Positions 53,930 through 64,000 of a stretch of 64,000 nucleotides of DNA are shown here, piece by piece. The DNA comes from Taudactylus pleione (lineage: Eukaryota > Chordata > Amphibia > Anura > Myobatrachidae): NCBI GenBank assembly GCA_031769625.1, contig JAUIMM010000702.1:1113001-1177000 (forward strand), read 5' to 3'. The notes below the pieces were generated by a model. It was not told the DNA's origin and did not search any database. It worked only from the letters and a program-made list of their open reading frames with translations. The translations under genes and the position numbers were made by a program. The first letter of the stretch is position 1. Each line of letters opens with the position of its first letter.

Positions 53930-54467
53930 TAGATAAAAAAAGAGCCACAATAAAACACCAGAGCTAACAAGTCAGTTGAGAGAGGGAGAGAGAAATCAAA
54001 AAGAGAGAACCCCAAGAGCTGTCAGGATGCAGTATGATAGAAATAGAGCGATAAAGGTTAAGGTTAAGCAGCGGGGGGAGGTGGTTAAGATTAGGCTGCC
54101 GGGAGGGAGGTTACGTTTAGGCACTAGAGGGAGGGTTAGGGCTAGGTATTTGGATTAGTGATAGGAGACAAATACTTATACGAATGCCAGAGGATCACAG
54201 GTCTGAGCCAGAAGTCACAGTCACATGACCACTGGGATCTAGAACACGCCGCTAGAGCCACTGTAGCTGCTGCAGCCAATGGGTGCTGGTAAATCACCTC
54301 TGGATTACCAGGGACAATATATCCATTTTATATCATGTCGACTGTCTACATGATGAAAGTTGACATGATCAACGGAAACATTCTATCATGTCGTCATTCT
54401 CACATCAGCATGATGAATGTTGACATTATGACTGTCAACATATCATACCCAACCTGTAAAGAGAATC
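53930..54467. mobile_element. MITE with TGTCGACATT-type ends, second copy
   Basis: The right end, reversed, reads TTGGGTATGATATGTTGACA then TCATAATGTCAACATT, matching the left end at 42620. The middle contains AAGGTTAAGGTTAAG and GAGGGTTAGGGCTAGG, the reverse of the TAACCCTAACC-like middle there. The left boundary is uncertain. Confidence 0.5.
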
Positions 54468-54597
54468 CCAAGAGATAACAGAATTTGGTCAGAGAGAAAT
54501 ATATGTTGATTATGATGAAGAGGCAAGTGGGACAGCTTTAGCAACCCTACCAATATTAACATCAAACAGAATTACTACTGTATGTAATAGCTTATAA

Positions 54598-54641
<44 letters not shown>

Positions 54642-54676
54642 TAATAATAAAAAAAATAAAAAAGAATAATAATAAA
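54598..54676. repeat. (AAT)n microsatellite
   Basis: An AAT/ATA trinucleotide run with a few interruptions. Its minus-strand leucine-rich frame is an artefact. Confidence 0.95.
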
Positions 54677-54691
54677 GTGAAAAGTGATAGA

Positions 54692-55485
54692 ATAGTGATT
54701 CCCTACTTCGGTCCTCAAGGCACACTAACAGTCCTAGTTTTAGTGAAATATATGCTTATTGCTTAAGCACAGATGGTAAATCAAAATAACTGAGGTACTA
54801 ATTAAGGCCCTCATTCAGAGCCGTTCGCTATTTGCGGTCGTTCGTTCAAAAACAAGGGGTGGCTATTCAAATGATCCGTTCGCAAATTGCAGTCTGTTCA
54901 CACCTCTAAGTCTGAACGAGCGAGCAAAACATACGCTCGTTTATTTGATAAAAACGCCCCCTGGCCGCTCGCACCATACGTCATGTCCGCTATTTATTTG
55001 ATTAATCGAGTACATCGAACAGCGTACGAACTGCTCGCTATTCTTGTGGTTGGTTTTTTCAACCGCTATTTTGCGAGCAATTCTGAGTTTAAAAAAACCA
55101 AGTGACGTGGTCAATGACGCTGCTGGATTAATTATGCACACCCTTAAAACGCCCGTTTTGACCTTTAAGCACGCCTGCGTTCGAATTCCACTCCCCCGTT
55201 TTCAAGCACCTTCCCCTGTTACCACCCACATACGCCTCATTCTGTCACTCAAAATAGCAGGCACTCGCTATATAGCGTACAAACGATTTTCGGCCGCACT
55301 GACTGGTTCGCGCTTGCGTACTAAAAACCGTACGCATGCGCAGATGTGCGAACATCGCTCGGAACGAGCGTACTGCCGCTAACGAGCGGCTCTGAATGAG
55401 GGCCTAAGTCACCTATGCTCAAGTATGGCTATCCTTAAAACCTGGTCTGTTAGTGTGCCTTGAGGACTGTAGTTGGGAACCCCTG
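54692..55485. mobile_element. hAT MITE interrupted by a Harbinger-like MITE
   Basis: Left end AGTGATTCCCTACTTCGGTCC and right end GGACTGTAGTTGGGAACCCCTG are imperfect inverted repeats, followed inward by TCAAGGCACACTAACAG and CTGTTAGTGTGCCTTGA. This is the same family as 26237-26927. An 8-bp duplication is not evident here. The middle carries the element at 54806-55404. Confidence 0.75.
54806..55404. mobile_element. Harbinger-like MITE, ~600-bp subfamily (TSD TAA)
   Basis: GGCCCTCATTCAGAGCCG and CGGCTCTGAATGAGGGCC are a perfect 18-bp terminal inverted repeat. TAA lies on both sides (54803-54805, 55405-55407). The interior shares TTAATCGAGTACATCG, CGCATGCGCAG and GTTTTCAAGCACCTTCCCC with the copies at 59851, 61331 and 62188. 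Confidence 0.9.
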
Positions 55486-56630
55486 CTCTAAGGCTTGGCT
55501 GATTGTCTTTATTATTCTCTACCAGTTCCCTTTTTTATTATTATGCATTATCCTTCTCTCCACCATTGCACCAGAGGAACTAATAATAGTGGTGGATGCC
55601 ATCTATGCCTTCCTAGCAATATAATTAGACATATAGGTGCTAAATTCAAAATGTATACATAGTTTCAGGTCTGGAGAGTTTCTTTTATTTTGACTGTCAA
55701 AGGTTTTTTGTCATATTTAGAATTGGTATATCTTGTAAACTTGCCAAGTACCAGATTCACTAATCTTTACTTTTTATTTTCAGGAACTGTTTGCTGTATG
55801 ATTCATTTACAGTATAAAGCATCATTAATTCATTCAGCTATGGCCCACACAAGAGGCAATTTGTTGACTTCAACAAAATGTAAATGGCTAGCAGATTGTG
55901 AGTGCTCACTGTAGCACAGACGGCGGTATCTGCCCACCAAAAGCATGCTGGCCTCATTACTGGTAATTAGAGTTAATCAACAGCAGTTGTTTTGGCCAAG
56001 ATATAGATCAGCCATAAGAACTGGCCTAACAAGATCCATAATGAGTGTGATGGAGAACGAAAAAATCTTGATTAAACTTCAATGTTACCCAGTGATATGA
56101 TCATATGATCTAGCGCCACTCTTCCATGCACACTTTGAAAAAACAGTAATTACTCCTCATTGTTCCACCATAATTAGATCTGTCACAACAATAACATAAT
56201 CATATAGGCATTGGTCGAATTAATGTTACAGCAAATTATTTAACTGGTGCAGGTACTCTACACTGAGTCCAACATTTTCTGAAGCTTACAAATTAGTTTC
56301 ACTTATGCAGAGGAAAACCAAGAACCACCTTGCCTGGGGTCAGACTTATCTGGCTCTTGTCCTTGTCCAAATATAAGCTAAGCAGCTGCCATCATGCCCA
56401 CATCTCATTGAAACCATTCCCTCCATGTGTTTTCATGCATTACTAGGAAACTATGGATACAGTGAAGTTTTGAGAACATACAAGCAGCCAAATAATACAA
56501 TGATTTTGTGAACTGAAGCTAAACTGATCATGTATATTACATAATGGAAAAATTACTGTGGTCTGCATACAGCTCTTGTCTACAGAGATTATACAAACCT
56601 CACTATCTGAACCAGGTGAATAAGCTAGTG
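55486..56630. other. unannotated DNA
   Basis: No gene or repeat family is recognised. Confidence 0.4.
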
Positions 56631-56774
56631 CATTGGTTCTCAACTCCGGTCCTCAAGTACCTCCAACAGGTCATGTTTCTCGATGTCTTTAATCGTATAC
56701 AGATCTGTTCATCGATTTTGCTGGGTCAGTATTTATTACACCTGTGTAATTGAGGGCTGAGGTTGAGAACACTG
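56631..56774. mobile_element. short hAT-type MITE
   Basis: CATTGGTTCTCAACTCCGGTC at the left and GAGGTTGAGAACACTG at the right are imperfect inverted ends of the CAGTGGTTCTCAAC type. No clear 8-bp duplication was found. Confidence 0.5.
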
Positions 56775-57054
56775 ACATAGTCTGTCATCTGATTTCAACT
56801 GAGAGAATAAGATCGGTGTTTGCCAACTAAACTTGTGGTCCTACGCTGTAACTTCAGTACAATGAGTTTGATCTTGTATGATGTACTCATGTATGGCTTG
56901 CAGTGCTATTTTCCAATACCTGTTGTGCTCTGTTGTGTATTGAAGATGATCATTTTGACAGTAACAACTACCTGTGATGTTATATACATGTGATACTATA
57001 ATTATATCTACTACTACACTATGTAAACAACAGTGATTGGATATTTCATAGATG
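56775..57054. other. unannotated DNA
   Basis: No feature is recognised. Confidence 0.3.
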
Positions 57055-57570
57055 TCAGTACTTTGTAGGTCCACCACGTGCAGTGTTTACTGCAGACACC
57101 CTCCTTGGTAAACTGTCACAAGTTCCTGGACAACAGAAGACGGTATGTATTGTGACCAACTGTGACACTGAAGAAGGCTGAGTCAGCCTAGAATGCACCC
57201 ATCGCTCCAATTCGTCCCAAAGGTTCTCAGTGGGGTTAAGACTCTGGACTCTGAGCTAGCTAGTCCAGCCAGGTTACTGAATTTTCTGTATACCAGTCCA
57301 GCATCGCTTTGGAAACATGACAGGTGGCATTGTCGTCCTGATAAAAAATATTAATTGTTTCCATAGAACTGCAAGTGCATGGGCCTTCCTATGAAGTTTT
57401 CTTGTTGAAACCGCCACATTAGTGGCCATTTGGAACTCTTGTGCAATGGTATGTATTTTGTACTTTTGTCCACATAGTGTATAATATATTCAACTACCTC
57501 AGCTCTATACGCTTTAACCTGATGCCTGTCTACTTCACTCTTTAGAGGTCTTTTAGCGAAAGGTATGGAA
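57055..57570 (-). pseudogene. Tc1/mariner transposase, internally deleted fragment
   Basis: On the minus strand, a helix-turn-helix-like NVAVSTRKLHRKAH is followed directly by INIFYQDDNATCHVSKAMLD (the DNA motif with the second catalytic Asp). A frameshift follows, then LNPTENLWDELERW (with the final Glu) and the typical C terminus SAVNTARGGPTKY before TGA at 57055-57057. About 130 residues, including the first catalytic Asp, are missing between the first two parts. Stops and shifts show it is dead. Confidence 0.8.
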
Positions 57571-57817
57571 AACTCTCTCCTATGCCTGGTGTCTCTTATT
57601 TCTCATAAAAGTCTTTTTATAAGACTTACTATACATATAAGGAGATTGCCGTGTAACAGATATTTAGCTTATATGTAGCTATCATTGTGCTACAATCTCA
57701 AGAATCTGTTTGATTTACCGCCGGCCACATGTTACCAACCTTTATCAGTATGCACAACTAAGATGCTCTTTTATTTGTGATTTGAATAAGTATCTTAAGA
57801 CCAATATTTTAAAGGTC
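57571..57817. other. unannotated DNA
   Basis: No feature is recognised. It may contain the remainder of the Tc1 copy. Confidence 0.3.
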
Positions 57818-57820
57818 TAT

Positions 57821-58354
57821 GGCCCTGATTCAGAGCCGGACGCTCTGACAGAGCGCTCGCTCTGAATCAGGGCCGTCCCTCTTAGCTTTTAGAGAAGCCT
57901 CCTGGCCGCTCGTGTAGCTGTGGGTGACCACCCACAGCCAAAGCGAGCGACCAAAAAGATGGTCGCGATGGTCAAGACCATTGCGACCATCGGGCTTGTG
58001 ACGAGACCCTTGTGGTATGGTCTCGTCTGCCGCAAGCCCTGGAGTGCTTTTGGCTCTATCAGAGCTGAGAGCACTCCCACTGACATCCCTTGTGATGTCA
58101 GTGGGGCCGGCCCCAGATGGTAGGCGTTCCCATGGGAACACCTCCGTCTGGGCAGCCACGCCCCCGTCATGCCCACCAAAGGGGGCGTGCTGTCACTCAC
58201 CATCGACAGCACGCCCCTTTTGTAGCGAGGCCGTCGCTATCCGGGTCTCGCGCATGCACACGACGGAGCTGGCTCCCTTGTGCGCATGCGCACTGTGCCA
58301 ACATCGACCTGCTTGCGAGCGTTCAGCTCTCACGAGCCGGTCTGAATCAGGCCC
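57821..58354. mobile_element. Harbinger-like MITE (TSD TAT)
   Basis: GGCCCTGATTCAGAGCCGG and CCGGTCTGAATCAGGCCC are terminal inverted repeats, with TAT on both sides (57818-57820, 58355-58357). The inside has a further inverted block (GATGGTCGCGATGG / CCATTGCGACCATC). It is GC-rich and differs from the ~600-bp subfamily internally. Confidence 0.8.
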
Positions 58355-58737
58355 TATGTTTGTGATTTAAATGATCTCTTTAAATCAGGGGTCTTCAACA
58401 GTTGGTCCTTGGGCCACGGGTGGCCCGCGGAGCCATTCCCCGTGGCCCGACTTTGGTTACTGTGGTGCAGACCGCAGTAAGTGCAGTTTGCACTACACAC
58501 AGAAACAAGCACACCGGCGCCGGCGGCAGTGTGTTTGTTTTGACAGCCAGTCAGACTCTCATTGGCTGCTGTGCTCACTGCAGGAGCTGAGCTAGAGCTC
58601 ACTCATGGGCTCCATCTTCCGGCTCCCGCAATAGAGACGTCAAGACATCTCTCCCATAATTCAGAGGGGGCAGGCGGGAGCAGGAGCCAGGATTCAGGTA
58701 AGTGTTTTTTTTATATTTTTTGTATGTGTCTTTGTCT

Positions 58738-59045
58738 GCACTACTGGGGGCACTGCATTGGGGGAGGACTACTACTTGGGGCACTACTGGGGGGGACCAC
58801 TACTGGGGGCATTGCATCTGGGGACCACTACTGGGGGGCACTACTGGGGGTTCCACTGCTGGGGGCACTACTGGAGGGGAATACTATTGGGGGCACTGCG
58901 TCAGGGGACCACTACTGGGGGCACTGTATAGGGGGGGACTACTACAGGGGGCACTATATAAGGGGAACTGCATAGGAGGTACCATTACTGGGGGCATTGA
59001 ATAGGGAGGACCACTATAGGGGACACTATATAAGAAGCACTGCAT
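58738..59045. repeat. minisatellite of hAT C, left block
   Basis: Units near ACTACTGGGGGCACTGCATA then GGGGGACC, about 26-30 bp, directly continued in kind at 60650-61010. Confidence 0.9.
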
Positions 59046-59057
59046 AGGGGGCATCAC

Positions 59058-60630
59058 ACTTAACAGAAAAAATGTGGATGGCGCTAGTGTGTGTGTCTCT
59101 GTAACCTGAATATACCTGGTGCTGCTGTCTATTAAGAGAGTTATGCACTCCTCCCCAATTGAGAAATAAAGAGAGAAAAAATATAGACTGTGCACTCAAA
59201 GACTATTCAGAGCCAACAAGTCTTTTAAAGTCATTCATAAAAACATATTTTAATCAAAGCAATAATAAATGGGTATATAAAGAAACCCATACACTTTAAA
59301 TACACATAATTTAGTAATATCTTTGTGCAAAAACTTTTAATATATACTCAAAAACACAACATAAATCAATTGTGATTAGTAGTTTAAAAATGGTCACCAG
59401 CATTCCATTAGTAGAGGACGATGTAACAATGTAGCTACATAAATTGAAACATATAAAAAGTAATTATTATGTAGCAATAGTCAGTAAAATCGTTTCAGCT
59501 TGTGTTGAAAGTTCTCAAATCATAGAAAGCCGAAAAACATGTTGCTGCTGTTAACAGCGGAGCAGAGCAGTTCACTCAAAAGTGCAGAAATCTGATATAT
59601 ATGGAATGATTTTGGCACAAACAGAAAGTCCTAACAGGCTTAACAGTAAGGCCATGGCTTTTTGTAGGAATCAGATAGTGCTGCCGTTTCAAAGAGTAAT
59701 TTATCTCATGCTGGACAAGCTGCAGGGATGTGGTTTATATATCGCATGCACTGGGTGATGGCAAGTCACTCCGTGCAGAATGGAGCCAGGTATGTAGGAT
59801 GTCTTTGAGATGTGGCTGTTTTCAAATTGTGTGTTTTCCGCAGGGACACTGGGCCTGATTCAGAGCCGGACGCTATTTGCGGACGTTCGTTCCAAAAAAG
59901 GGGCCGGCTATTTAAATTGAGCGCTCTCTCTTTGCAGTTTGTTGACACCTCTATGTCTGAGCGAGCGAACGAAAAATGCGCTCGCTATTTTGTAAAGACG
60001 CCCCTTTGCCGTTCGCATCACACGTCATCTCCGGTATTTATTAGATTAATCGGGTACATCGAAAGGCATCTGAACTGCTCGCAGTGCTTGTGGTAGGTTT
60101 CTCTTACCGCTATCACCGCGAGAAGTTCAGGCTAATTATGCACGCCCATTAAACGCCCTTTTGAGCGTTAGGCACGCCTGCGTTCGGATCTCCACTCCCC
60201 GTTTTCAAGCACCTTCCCCTGTTACCACCCACAAACGGTACATTCTGTCAATCAAATTAGCAGCCCCTCGCTGTTTTGCGAGCGCACGATTTCTGACCAC
60301 AATGACTGGTTTGCGCATGCGCATTACAACCCATACGCATGCGCAGTTGTGCGAACATCGCTCAGAGCGAACAAGAGGCCACTTACGAGCGGCTCTGAAT
60401 CAGGCCCACTGCTCTCTGAGCCGCAGATGGTTTGGAAGGTAATGACAGCCGGCTTTGGCGGTCTCACTACAGGTCTCCAGTGAGTGTTCTTTGTTTGCGG
60501 CTGAGCACTTATTCTGGAAAAGGTCTTAAACTCTGGTGCCTTGTAGAGATAAAGTTCTCTTGCTGTTCGAGTTATGCCGGTGACCTAGTAGCTTAACACG
60601 TTTCACTGCATCTGGCACCTTCGTCAGGAA
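59058..60630 (-). mobile_element. PLE-derived terminal-repeat insertion, interrupted by a MITE
   Basis: CATAGGGGGCATCAC (59043-59057) and CATAGGAGGCATCAC (60631-60645) flank it as a 15-bp near-exact direct repeat, splitting the minisatellite. Read on the minus strand the insert starts with a hammerhead-like motif (60592-60632). It ends with PLE-like 3' sequence (CTTTATTTCTCAATTGG, CAGCACCAGGTATATTCAGG). Without the MITE at 59851-60407 it is about 1.0 kb. It lacks any coding part. Confidence 0.6.
59851..60407. mobile_element. Harbinger-like MITE, ~600-bp subfamily (TSD ACT)
   Basis: GGGCCTGATTCAGAGCCGG and CGGCTCTGAATCAGGCCC are the ends. ACT flanks both sides (59848-59850, 60408-60410). The interior matches 54806-55404 and the pair at 61331/62188. 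Confidence 0.9.
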
Positions 60631-60632
60631 CA
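60592..60632 (-). ncRNA. hammerhead-like motif at the start of the PLE insert
   Basis: The minus strand reads CTGACGA, AGGTGCCAGATGCAGT, GAAAC, GTGTTAAGC. CTGACGA and GAAA fit the hammerhead core, and TGC/GCA can form a 3-bp stem II. I could not find a good stem I, so the motif may be damaged. Confidence 0.45.
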
Positions 60633-60649
60633 TAGGAGGCATCACTACT

Positions 60650-61010
60650 GGGGGCTTGCATAAGGGGGACCACTACTGGGGGCACTGTATAAGGGGCACT
60701 ATGGGGGCCTGCATAAGGGGGACCACTACTGGGGGCACTGTATAAGAGGCTCTACTGAGGACCTGCATAAGAGGGACCACTATTGGGGGCACTGCAAAGG
60801 GGGAACTATTACTGAGGGCATTATATAAGGGGCACTACTGGGGGCACTGCATAGGGGGGACTACTACTGGGGGCACAGCAGGGAGGGACTACTACTGGGG
60901 GCACAGCATAGGGGGACCACTACTGGGGCCACTGAATAGGGGGGTACACTACTGGGGGCACTGTATAAGGGACACTACTGAGGGCACTGCAGAAGGGGGC
61001 AGTTATGGGA
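60650..61010. repeat. minisatellite of hAT C, right block
   Basis: Units near GGGGGCACTGTATAAGGGGC and CATAAGGGGGACCACTACT continue the left block after the PLE-derived insertion. Confidence 0.9.
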
Positions 61011-61330
61011 CATAATTAAAATTGTAGGAGGGGGCATTTATGGGTCATAATTGTGTGAGAAGGGGGGAAATGTGAAAATACCGCAGTATAGCTTAGTGGC
61101 CTTCGGCTTCTTTGAAATTTTTTGTGTGGCCCACACTGCCTTAAAGGTTGAAGACCCCTGCTTTAAATGATCTCTTTTAAATGATTGCAATATTCAACCC
61201 CAATTTTAAATAAAATAAACACAAACTACTGAGAATTATTTTTGCAATTGCAAACCAAAGTATAGAATCTTGAGTCTAGTCTTGAGTTTAGAGCCATAGA
61301 AGAGAGAAAGACAAGGTTAGAATGCACTTT

Positions 61331-61926
61331 GGGCCTGATTCAGAGCCGGACGCAATTAGCGCTTGCTCGTCCAGAAAATAGGGGTGGCTATTCAAATCAA
61401 CCGTTCGCTCTTTGCGGTCTGTTCACACCTCTAGGTCTGAACGAGCAAACAAAACTTGCGGTCGTTTTTAAAAAATCCGCCCCTGGCTGCTCGCATCCTA
61501 CGTCATGTCCGCTATTTATTAGATTAATCGAGTACATCGGCCAGGGTATGAACTGCTCGCTGTTCTTGGGGTTGGTTTTTGCTACCACAATTTTGCGAGC
61601 AGTTCAGGCTATAAAATAACCCAGTGACATGGTCAATGACGCTGCTGTATTAATTATACACACCCATAAAACGCCCGTTTTGACCTTTAAGCACGCCTGC
61701 GTTCGGATCTCCACTCCCCGTTTTCAAGCACCTTCCCCCGTTACCACCCACATACGCCTACTCCTGTCACTCATATTATCAGGCATTCGCTATTTTGCGA
61801 GCACATGAATTTCGACAGCACTGACTGGTTCGCGCATGCGTATAACGATCCGTACGCATGCGCAGTTGGGCAAACATCGCTCGGAGCGAACGAGCGGCCG
61901 CTTACGAGCGGCTCTGAATCAGGCCC
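61331..61926. mobile_element. Harbinger-like MITE, ~600-bp subfamily (TSD TTT)
   Basis: GGGCCTGATTCAGAGCCGG and CGGCTCTGAATCAGGCCC are the ends. TTT flanks both sides (61328-61330, 61927-61929). It is nearly the reverse complement of the copy at 62188-62786. Confidence 0.9.
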
Positions 61927-61929
61927 TTT

Positions 61930-62187
61930 GTTTGTTATACAGAGGACAGCATACAAAAAAAAGTCTTAAACTATAAAAGCACTTTACAACACTAAATACC
62001 CCAGGATTTTTTTTCCTTTACCTCTACATTGCATTTTTTCACTTCCAGGCTTTGTGTTTGAATGCTGCTTGGATTGTAAATTCATTGTTCATGTAATGTG
62101 TGTTTCCTGCCTTCTCTCCCCGCATCCCCCCCATTTTTAATTGTCCTCTGCCCAATATTTTGCTCCTGTGCTTTCCATCTACTCAAT
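61930..62187. other. spacer between the inverted MITE pair
   Basis: Mixed sequence of about 260 bp with no recognised feature. Confidence 0.35.
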
Positions 62188-62786
62188 GGGCCTGATTCAG
62201 AGCCACTCGTAAGTGGCAGCTCGTTCGCTCCGAGCGATGTTTGCCCAACTGCGCATGCGTACGGAACGTTATACGCATGCGCGAACCAGTCAGTGCGGCC
62301 GAAATTCATGTGCTCGCAAAATAGCGAATGCCTGCTAATTTGAGTGACAGGATGAGGCGTATGTGGGTGGTAACAGGGGAAGGTGCTTGAAAACGGGGAG
62401 TGGAGATCCGAACGCAGGCGTGCTTAAAGGTCAAAACGGGCGTTTTATGGGTGTGCATATTTAAAACAGCAGCGTCATTGACCACGTCACTGGGTTATTT
62501 TATAGCCAGAGCTGCTTGCAAAATTGTGGTAGCAAAAACCAACCACAAGAATAGCGAGCAGCTCATACCCTGTTCGATGTACTCGATTAATCTAATAAAT
62601 AGCGGACATGACGTAGGATGCGAGCGGACAGGGGGCATAGTTTCCCAAAAAACGACCGCAAGTTTTGTTCGCTCGTTCAGACCTAGAGGCGTGAACAGAC
62701 CGCAAACAGCGAACGGTTCATTTGAATAGCCACCCCTATTTTCTGGACGAGCGAGCGCAAATAGCGACCGGCTCTGAATCAGGCCC
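62188..62786. mobile_element. Harbinger-like MITE, ~600-bp subfamily, inverted partner
   Basis: GGGCCTGATTCAGAGCC and GGCTCTGAATCAGGCCC are the ends. Flanks are AAT and TAT, so a 3-bp duplication is imperfect. Its interior runs opposite to that of 61331-61926 and shares TCTGAACGAGCGAAC-type and AATAGGGGTGGCTATTC-type words in reverse. Confidence 0.88.
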
Positions 62787-63088
62787 TATATACTGTATAG
62801 CTGTAATATGCTGTAAATTGAATGATAAGATTGGTAGTGTAGCTTGAACAAAAGATTTATTTTACCAAGAACTTGTACCATCTCTAAAGGCTTTATGTCG
62901 GATAGGCCTATTTGAGCTACATTTGGTTAGGAGGCTTATACCTCCTTTCGGGCTTTTTATGCTCTTCTAGTTTTTCTGTTTTGTAAGGTTAATATTTTAA
63001 ATATTAGACTTATGTTTGTTTTAATACAATCCCAATATTTGTGCTCTGGTTTCCTATTGTATTTCTGCGTTACCTATGCAGAGATCAG
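62787..63088. other. unannotated DNA
   Basis: No feature is recognised. Confidence 0.35.
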
Positions 63089-64000
63089 CAGTGGCGTAAC
63101 ATGGGGGGGTTGAGCGGGACACAGGCCCTGGGTGCTGTCGGGGGCGCCGCCGGCCGCAGTCCAGGGCGCGTGTGGTCGTCGGCAATCCAGACTGAAACAA
63201 ACACACCGCCGATGGCGGTGTGTTTGTTTTAGCACTGCAGCCAATAAGAGTCAGACAGACTCTTACTCACTGCTGCTCCCAGTGCCGGGCAGGAGCTAAC
63301 TCATGAGCTCCGCCTTCTGGCTCCCGCACTAGGTGAAGGGAGAGCTGTCATGACGTCTCTCCCATAGTGCCCACTGCCGAGCGGGACAAGAGCTGCGCAA
63401 TGGACAGCGGCGGGCGAGGCAGGATCAGGGATTCAGGTAAGTGAATTTGTCTGTGTGTGTCTATGTTTTATGTGTAAAAGGCACTGCATAGGGGACATTA
63501 TATAAGGGGCACTGTATAATTGGCATTGCATAGGGGGCATTATATAAGGGGCACTACTGGGAGCACTATATATTGGTCATTACTGGGGGCACTACTTGGG
63601 GGACTGTATAAGGGGCACTATATATTTGGTACTACTGGGGGGATTGCGTGATGAACTCATGACCACTACTGGGAGCACTATATAAGGGGAACTACTGGGA
63701 GCACTATATAAGGAGTACTATTGTGGGACACTGTATAATTGGCACTGCATCACTGTATCAGGGGCACTACTGGGGGCACTGTTTCAGGGGCACTACATAT
63801 TGGGCATTACTGGGAGCACTATATAAGGGCCACTACTGGGGGGCGGGACTGCATAAGGGGCACTGTATATTGGGCACTGCATAAGGGGCACTACTGGGGG
63901 CACTATATAAGGGGCACTAATGGGGCACTGCATAAGAGGCACTATATATTGGACTCTACTGGGGGCACTGCATAAGGGGCACTGAATAATATGCACTACA
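63089..64000. mobile_element. hAT-like element with minisatellite, cut by the window end
   Basis: CAGTGGCGTAACATGG at 63089 is a typical hAT-type end. The following sequence has AACACACCGCC/GGCGGTGTGTTTG inverted repeats, an AGTCAGACAGACTCTTA block and GGATCAGGGATTCAGGTAAG, all paralleled in hAT C. From about 63475 to the window end a ~26-bp minisatellite (GGGGCACTACTGGGGGCACT, TATAAGG) fills the element. The right end lies outside the window. Confidence 0.65.

Larger units (their letters stand above)
58386..61160. mobile_element. hAT C: non-autonomous hAT with minisatellite and a PLE-derived insert
   Basis: CAGGGGTCTTCAAC and GTTGAAGACCCCTG are a perfect 14-bp terminal inverted repeat. CTTTAAAT is duplicated exactly at 58378-58385 and 61161-61168. 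The left part has paired AAACAAGCACACCGGCG / GTGTTTGTTTTG sequence and CAGTCAGACTCTCATTGGCT. Minisatellite blocks (58738-59045 and 60650-61010) surround an insertion at 59058-60630. There is no transposase. Confidence 0.92.

Noticed and set aside
54510..54725. Leucine-rich small ORF on the minus strand
   Set aside because: The leucines come from the (AAT)n microsatellite.

Overview
The window reads as intergenic DNA of a vertebrate with a large, repeat-rich genome. An anuran amphibian fits best. It carries together, and many times nested, hAT transposons with BED-finger transposases, PIF/Harbinger genes and many Harbinger-like MITEs with 3-bp target duplications, a Penelope-like element (PLE), an L1-type LINE, a LINE linker fragment, a DIRS-like scrap, a Tc1/mariner scrap and tRNA-derived SINEs. 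I found no host protein-coding gene. Every convincing protein signal belongs to a mobile element, and only one is intact.

Layout. 0-2.5 kb: a 193-bp tandem duplication, a frameshifted two-part unknown ORF on the minus strand (580-1790) and palindromic MITEs. 2.5-10.5 kb: hairpin MITEs, a ~130-bp tandem repeat, a tRNA-like SINE head, PIF/Harbinger Myb-like genes with an inverted duplication of their exons, and more MITEs. 10.5-13.1 kb: a short-unit tandem repeat and a LINE fragment. 13.3-20.1 kb: an unclassified repeat family (partly inverted) interrupted by a dead hAT copy. 20.85-24.77 kb: a hAT element filled by a huge ~30-bp minisatellite. 25-27 kb: a SINE and a hAT MITE carrying a Harbinger MITE. 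27.8-31.3 kb: a decayed PLE. 31.3-38.2 kb: a minus-strand L1 broken by two later insertions. 38-46 kb: MITEs, PLE-derived pieces and a DIRS-like fragment in unremarkable DNA. 46.1-53.4 kb: a non-autonomous hAT (B) holding a 34-bp minisatellite, into which a full-length hAT (A, 47751-53182, 8-bp target duplication ATACATAC) has jumped. Hat A encodes an uninterrupted 1037-residue BED/RNase H-like/hATC transposase. 53.4-64 kb: more MITEs, a Tc1 scrap, and a third hAT (58386-61160, TSD CTTTAAAT) that contains a PLE-derived insert which itself contains a Harbinger-like MITE, then an inverted pair of ~600-bp MITEs and the start of another minisatellite-bearing hAT-like element.

How the parts relate. 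The intact hAT A transposase is the plausible source for its dead relative at 14162-19033 and might act on hAT B, whose ends resemble its own. The PIF/Harbinger Myb-like remnants are accessory proteins of the class that could have mobilised the 3-bp-TSD MITEs. Four PLE-derived loci carry short motifs resembling the small hammerhead ribozymes known from Penelope-like elements. The one at 45162-45208 (minus strand) is the best match to the canonical core. The most distinctive points for follow-up are these ribozyme candidates, the intact hAT with a seven-copy 160-bp leader repeat (four copies in its dead relative), the repeated finding of large minisatellites inside hAT ends, and four hairpin MITEs that share one central core but have unrelated outer arms.
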